Part shown: one piece after another, positions 58,871 to 64,000 of the stretch | Layout: each line of letters begins with the position of its first letter | How positions within the stretch are numbered: position 1 is the first letter of the stretch | DNA from: Corynespora cassiicola | Lineage: Eukaryota; Ascomycota; Dothideomycetes; Pleosporales; Corynesporascaceae | NCBI GenBank assembly: GCA_022059125.1 | Contig: JAEUWY010000023.1 | Span: forward strand, 62,001-126,000 | Reading direction: 5' to 3' | DNA: 64,000 nt | Notes under the pieces: generated by a model | What the model saw: the letters and a program-made list of their open reading frames with translations, nothing else | Database searches by the model: none | Told to the model about the DNA's origin: nothing | Made by a program: the position numbers and the translations under genes

Positions 58871-60784
58871 TCAAACTCGACACAGCCTCCCATCGCCAGC
58901 CCTGACCCAGTCCTCACTCCCCACACCATACTCTGCGTAAAACACACGATCAGGATCATACGTACTCTTGACCTCCCTTAATCTCTCGTAATTCGCCCCA
59001 AAGAAATCCTGCTTCCAGTTCTTGTTATTAATCTCAGCCTCATTGAGATAGGTCCCTGCATCCGCGGGCAACACCGCCCTCAACTGCGGCACAACCTCAT
59101 TCACCAATTCAGCCTGCCTTGCCAACATATCGCTCTGCGGGATGGTATAGTCCCATCCCAACGTACCGAGCGCATGGACCGCAGCACGGCGCCACTGAGG
59201 CAACACCGCGTTCTCAGCAATGGGCTGCTTGTTCGCCGTGCGCGTCAGGTTTGCAGCAATGTACACGATAACCGTAGAACTGTTTTCGGTAATGTTGCGC
59301 GTCACATCAATCAGCGCAGTGCGATTGACCGACAGCGACTCGCGCGGAATGAGCCGCGTCCCCGGCATCGAGTCCGCCAGAAACGGCCCCGCCGGATACG
59401 GCCCCCAGTAGTTCCAGAAATGCGACTTGTAGTCCGGGAACGAGGTGACATTGAGGCTGTACTCAATCCCCAGCTCGTCCAGCCTCGACGTAAACGGCGC
59501 CAGCGCAGCGCGCAGCCGCTCGACCGTGAACCCAGGCGCCGTCAAAGGCCCCAGGCTGAACCCCACCGGCGTCATCGTGTACGTGAAGTGCATGCCCGCA
59601 TCGATGAGCGCAGGCACGCTATCCAGCACATGCCCAAACACCTCCTCGTACACGACCTCGCTGGACAGGTTGGTGCGCGAGAACGCAAGGCTCGCCCCGC
59701 CCACAACCCCATCCGCAAACGCCCGCAGCGTCACCGCAACCACAACCCCATACGAGCTCCCCCCACCCCCGCTCATCGCCCAATACAAGTCCTGGTTCTG
59801 CGCCGGCGACGCGACCACCAGCTCGCCCCCCGCCGTCACCACCTCGAGCTCGAGCACCTGGTCCGCCGCCATGCCGCGCGTCGAGGCCAGCGGCCCGGAC
59901 CCGCCGCCCTGCAGGAAGCCGCCCGCGATGCCGACGGTCGGGCACGAGCCCGTGATGACCTGCACGCCGTGCTCGTGCGCGAAGTCGATGGCCTCGAAGC
60001 CGCGGGTTCCGGCGCCGAAGGTGATGGCCGGGCCCGTGTACGAGGGGCTCGCGTAGGAGGAGTGGAAAGTCGCGTTGCGGAGGTTGTGGGTCCAGAGGGA
60101 TAAGGCGCCGGTTCCTGTGGAGCGGCCGAGGTAGCTTTAACAGCGAAAAGGATGTGGTGTTAGTCTGTGAGAGATTGTGGATTGGGGAATATGGAGAAGG
60201 GGACGTACTCGTGGCCGGTGTTTTTGATGACGAGGCGGATGTTGTTGGCTTTTGCGAAGTTGATGCCAGCGGCGATGTCGTCTGCAGAAGAGGCATTGAT
60301 CGAGTAGGATACGTAATTACCCAGGACACATGGTTGAGATTGGGGAGTGAATGGGTCACATGATTGGTTTTGGTAGTAGGGTGCCAAAATGGACGACGGA
60401 GATTCTTCACTGTGCAAATAGTTAGTAGGGTTTCGTGAAAACAAGATTGGGATACAAATGATTCCAAAGAAAAGTTGGCAGATTGAAAAAGTATCCGTCA
60501 ATTGATGTTTTCCGTCTTTGAACTTACTGAAAAAGAGGTAATGTCCAGTCACTCCTAACGCTGCTGCATCGAGCGCTATCAAAGTTCGGGTCATGGCACA
60601 CCGAAGCAAGTGGCACTGTTGCCACAAGACGACCGCCGACCGTAGAATTAAGCTCGTTCCATTGGGTAGTCGACGGCCACTCTAGATCCGTGGGTAGGTA
60701 GCGGCACGTAGCAGAATTTTGCCCTTGGGCAGATAATGGCAGAGCCGCAATGGCAGCTGCCAGTGTAAACCCTCTTCTCGACAT
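58871..60784 (-). CDS. Secreted bicovalent FAD oxidase (BBE-like)
   Basis: Exons 60784..60528, 60409..60209, 60134..58871 give 573 aa. Signal peptide MSRRGFTLAAAIAALPLSAQG. The FAD-binding PCMH domain has NTGHD (His152) and GSCPTVGIAGGFLQGGG (Cys217), the two residues that attach FAD in bicovalent enzymes. The C-terminus has the BBE motif NYERLREVKSTYDPDRVF. Many N-glycosylation sequons (NSS, NLT, NRT) fit secretion. Fungal relatives oxidise sugars, oligosaccharides or cluster intermediates; the substrate cannot be read. The intron before YLGRSTGTGAL splits the Asp codon of NTGHD. With the HET and P450 genes nearby it may begin an accessory or metabolite region. Confidence 0.93.
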
Positions 60785-61317
60785 AGCAGTGGGTATGGAG
60801 TAGGATCCGATCTGCGAACTCCCCGCACACTTATACACGCGTGAGAAAATAGCCTTCCCGCTCCCGTAAAACCCCCGAGAATGCGCGTTCCAGATCACAC
60901 CAGCGTCACGGAGCCAATATATCGCTCACCTCACCCTGGTGGGCGGAATGCGGTCGAGGGCGCGGGCTGGCTCATCTCTCCTATATGAGAGAGTGCATAG
61001 CCTCGGCTAGCCTACTCACGGGGCTGGTCTCCTTAGGAGATTCGGGCCGCATGTCGTCCGAATTCGGTCTACTGTCCGGAGTTGCCGAGATATTTCAAGA
61101 AATTTGAGGCCGTCGGTAGTTGGCAAGCTACTCACTCGGTCCGAATAAGAGCCCGACTGGGTATCCGTCAGTCTCCGTTACCGAAGTCGACTACATGAGG
61201 CGTAACTCTTGACGTGTGGCTTTGGAGGGAAGTATCGAAAGACTAGTCATTTCCAGGCAGTGTTACTCCATTGCATTTAATACTATAAGTGACCAAGCTC
61301 TCAGATATATGAATCGT
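60785..61317. other. Intergenic
   Basis: 533 bp; BBE promoter and 3' end of the HET gene. No gene supported. Confidence 0.5.
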
Positions 61318-63141
61318 TCAGATGATGCGAAAATGAACAGCAGAGACGTCTTCCTTACTCTCGTCCGTTCGTAAGCATTCACCATGCATTGCGCCATGTA
61401 TATATGTAGTTCCAAGTAGCCTGCACTCTAGATCATCCTCAGATGTCCCAAAATCTTTGGTGCTTTCGCTGAGCCGCAAGATACATGGTGATTTGCTCCC
61501 GAAGAGTACGGCAACGACGTCTCCCTCCCTGCATGAGTTTGGCGCGAAACCAAAATACCCCTTCTCCGTAACAACAAAGCTTCTTCCATACACAACTGAC
61601 CGAAAGATTTTGTGCACACTGTACACGTCCAACTGCTGCTGTGCCGTTCCACCGGCAACGCACAAGGCATGGGCGCCTTCAATCCATTCCATCCAATCAA
61701 GAAGATATTCGTCGACAGCATCCCTGACCACCAGCTCTCCATCCTGATGATTGTGGTCCTTGTGTCGCAATCCCGCCGTCATGGTCAGCGCAAACGCATC
61801 GTGGATAGATTGCCCCGTTGGCTCATAGGCCTCATCAGGCCGATCTTCAAAGCCAGAAAGTGCCCTCGCTTCCAGAACCAAGTCCCAAAACTGGTGGTAA
61901 ATCGCTTCCGTCGTCGACTTCACGGTATCCACGATGATGCCTGCACAGTGCGCGCTGCCCTGGGAGTCGATCACAAAGTCGGTGGGCCGCCCCCCGGAGG
62001 CGTCATACGCACGCAAGTTTCGGAGCCGGTGATCGCAATCCCATCGATTGTGATCCCACGGTCGTCTATCGGTCCAGTCGGGTACAAAGGACTGCGTCGG
62101 GAATGAAGGGTAGTCTGCGATGTGCTCCAGGAAGTCGAGGGTTGCGTGGGCGTCTACCCACTTTTGTACAAGGGTGGCGCATGCCTGCTGGGGCGTGCAG
62201 TCGTAGATGGCGTCCATGAACTGGTGGCCATGGACCCGGGCGATGCCAAGGAAGCCATACAGCCTGTCCCTCGGGTCTGTTGCGAGTCGGAATTCGAATC
62301 GTCCCAGCGTGTGCAGGAAATTGATGTCCGCGTTGGAGTCATAGGCTCTCAACGTTTCAATGTTGCGGACGCTGTCGTCCATTGTCACGGCCATGTAGCC
62401 GATCCGTTGGCTGATCATAATTTGGCTACAGCAGTCCGAGTGGTGCGAGTGCACGTTCGCCGCGTAGTCATCGATCACCTTCCCCTCGATCTTCTTCGTC
62501 CCGCAGTAAAACACCCGCCTCTTAGCCAACGCATATTCCTGCACGGTCCAGACCCGAAACCACCACGGCAGGTTGAAAAACGCCGCCACTTCAACAGTCT
62601 TCTCTGCCTCATGCTCGCCCGGCGCGAAGACCGAATGAGCGTGTTGTGAATCGAGGTGGATGCTGGCGTCGGCTCCTAGCTTCTCGATTATGCCCATGGC
62701 GTAGTCCAGCGTCTCGGAACTGGGCCCTAGCCAGATCGCTACAGCCGCAGCTTGCCCGTAGATTTCGACCATGAGTCCGACCTGGCGCGTGCGCTCCACA
62801 AGATTCGATTGGTCTATGCAGATGGCGTCGACCCATATAAGAACTGCGTTGTCGCTGTGGCGACACACTTTCAAGAAATCATGTAGGTTTTCTCGAATGT
62901 CAAACGAGGAGCCGTTTAGGGTGATCGTCGCTGTGGGAAACGAGGGGCCCCAAGTGTACGAGCCTGCGATGTACTTGCCAGATGCTTCACGTATCGATGT
63001 GGGGAATAATTCACAGCAGATTTGATCGGTTCCAGCTCCTGGGAGAACTCTTAATAGTCGGACGCTGTAGTCTTCAGTAAGCAGGGAGTACTCGAAGGGT
63101 TTGGCACTCCCATCCACAATATGCTCTTTTACGTGATCCAT
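61318..63141 (-). CDS. HET-domain protein (heterokaryon incompatibility type)
   Basis: Single exon, 607 aa. The HET signature is clear in the first 160 aa: YIAGSYTWGP (block 1), VLIWVDAICIDQSNLVERTRQVGLMVEIYGQA (block 2) and VWTVQEYALAKRRVFYCG (block 3, usually RxWxxQE). The C-terminal half has no NACHT, WD40 or ankyrin repeats and is of unknown function. HET domains trigger cell death in incompatible fusions and in some immune-type signalling; many family members have no tested phenotype. Divergent from the P450 gene. Confidence 0.92.
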   Translation of the reverse strand: MDHVKEHIVDGSAKPFEYSLLTEDYSVRLLRVLPGAGTDQICCELFPTSIREASGKYIAGSYTWGPSFPTATITLNGSSFDIRENLHDFLKVCRHSDNAVLIWVDAICIDQSNLVERTRQVGLMVEIYGQAAAVAIWLGPSSETLDYAMGIIEKLGADASIHLDSQHAHSVFAPGEHEAEKTVEVAAFFNLPWWFRVWTVQEYALAKRRVFYCGTKKIEGKVIDDYAANVHSHHSDCCSQIMISQRIGYMAVTMDDSVRNIETLRAYDSNADINFLHTLGRFEFRLATDPRDRLYGFLGIARVHGHQFMDAIYDCTPQQACATLVQKWVDAHATLDFLEHIADYPSFPTQSFVPDWTDRRPWDHNRWDCDHRLRNLRAYDASGGRPTDFVIDSQGSAHCAGIIVDTVKSTTEAIYHQFWDLVLEARALSGFEDRPDEAYEPTGQSIHDAFALTMTAGLRHKDHNHQDGELVVRDAVDEYLLDWMEWIEGAHALCVAGGTAQQQLDVYSVHKIFRSVVYGRSFVVTEKGYFGFAPNSCREGDVVAVLFGSKSPCILRLSESTKDFGTSEDDLECRLLGTTYIHGAMHGECLRTDESKEDVSAVHFRII

Positions 63142-63676
63142 GTTGTTTATTGTATGCTTTCACTTTGAATATACACCTTGGGTACATATTATCGAGAAGA
63201 GTTAAAGTAATTCCTGAGAGAATGCCAACAGAAATAGTCAGAGGTTGCTGTGATTCAGTGCCAAGGTGTGCTAACTTTGGGGGCCAAATCAAAATCGTCT
63301 GGTTGGTATGAGCGCAGAAAGAATACGAGAGTGAGATCAGCTTCTAATGTCAACTTGATATCATCCAAACTTCGCTTTTCGTATAGTCCATCAGGTGATG
63401 GTATGGAACTCCAGGTCACGTGACGTGGCCACATCCAGGATGGATGTCATATCACCAATAACAAACTCTAAGGATAATGATTCAAGCAACCAACGATGCC
63501 GTGCGACCATATTAGCCATTCACGGCCTTTGCTCGATTATTGGTCTGTGCGTAACCCCGGTCGTGCTTCTTACGGCCGGAGCAACCCGAAAAAGCCGACT
63601 CGGATTCGGACATTGGTATACCTATAAGATGCTAATATCGCTTTCTCTTTATGACATATGGGATTTACTCTCAACA
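63142..63676. promoter_or_regulatory. Divergent intergenic region, HET / P450
   Basis: 535 bp between two outward-facing starts. No separate gene is supported; an upstream open frame at 63395-63763 runs through the P450 first exon in another reading frame. Confidence 0.45.
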
Positions 63677-64000
63677 ATGGCGGTCCAGGATTTTACGATA
63701 GGTAAAGCGATGTTTGCCCTCTTGTGCCTCGTAATTTACCCTGCATTGCTCGTCCATGCTTGAGACTCACGCCTGACAGTATCTGATGTACGTCCTTTGC
63801 TATGCAACGTACCTCGCCTTCTTCCACCCTTTGTCCAAATTTCCTGGGCCCAAGTTCCGTGCTGCCTTCTACCTTCCGTTCAACTGGGAGATTTGGACTG
63901 GTAGGATCGGTGATAACTGGCATGCACTTCATGAGGAGTATGGAGATATAGTCCGTATCAGCCCAACTATGATCTCGGTAATTCAACCGGAGGCCTGGCG
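63677..64000 (+). CDS. Cytochrome P450, 5' part (cut by window edge)
   Basis: Exon 1 63677..63730 and exon 2 from 63780 run off the window. Joined, they read as a membrane anchor (MAVQDFTIGKAMFALLCL then YLMYVLCYATYLAFF) followed by the P450 N-terminal HPLSKFPGPKFRAAFYLPF, the family's proline-rich hinge, and HALHEEYGDIVRISPTMISV. The 49-nt intron (GTAATT..CTGACAG) restores the frame and completes the hydrophobic anchor. Microsomal monooxygenase of the fungal secondary-metabolism type; heme region and substrate lie outside the window. Confidence 0.85.

Noticed and set aside
58390..58959. 189-codon minus-strand frame beyond the BBE gene stop
   Set aside because: Could be an alternative C-terminus, but the BBE domain already ends properly at 58871 and this stretch has no recognisable features.

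Overview
The window comes from a filamentous ascomycete (Pezizomycotina). Introns are 45-80 nt with GT..AG ends and CTRAC-type branch sites. A Tc1/mariner element shows repeat-induced-point-mutation (RIP) style decay, and there are HET-domain, 2EXR/F-box-like and DUF7918-like families typical of that subphylum. I cannot place the class from sequence alone. Exon coordinates below are my own reading; in nearly every multi-exon gene the joined phases close to a whole number of codons, which supports the models.

Left part (1-11.6 kb) is accessory. A secreted FAD-linked oxidase has a 2.1-kb RIP-degraded Tc1/mariner copy inside its first intron. Next is a multi-exon B-box/P-loop/patatin protein, immune-receptor-like in layout, carrying two Trp-to-TAG codons and one defective splice donor. 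Two kb without genes follow. From 11.6 to 20 kb lies a housekeeping divergent pair, a UBX-domain Cdc48 cofactor (Ubx5/UBXN7 type) and the proteasome scaffold Ecm29. From 20.6 to 32.8 kb is AT-richer accessory DNA: three related 2EXR-like genes around a medium-chain reductase, a Trk-type K+ transporter, and a membrane-anchored beta-propeller lectin-like gene.

From 32.9 to 43.2 kb: a single-polypeptide fusion of a zinc-type macrodomain and a class M sirtuin (SirTM), the ER alpha-1,2-mannosidase (GH47), a UlaG-like metallo-hydrolase with an uORF overlapping its start, ribosomal protein eL38, a tiny membrane protein, and a DUF7918-like protein. From 43.7 to 48.8 kb lie four small genes of unknown function on one strand; two are clear paralogs and a third is probably related. 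From 49.4 to 58.4 kb is mostly housekeeping: a 3-hydroxyisobutyrate-dehydrogenase-family enzyme, mitochondrial NAD-isocitrate dehydrogenase subunit 1, Bud23 rRNA methyltransferase, Svp26-type Golgi protein, a BTB-like protein and a C2H2 zinc-finger protein. The right end (58.9-64 kb) turns accessory again: a bicovalent-type BBE oxidase, a HET protein and the start of a cytochrome P450 cut by the window edge.

The most interesting items are the macro-SirTM fusion (a writer and eraser of protein ADP-ribosylation in one chain), the B-box/P-loop/patatin protein, the transposon sitting just upstream of an intron branch point, the small tandem family at 43.7-47.8 kb, and two genes whose start codons are touched by an uORF stop.
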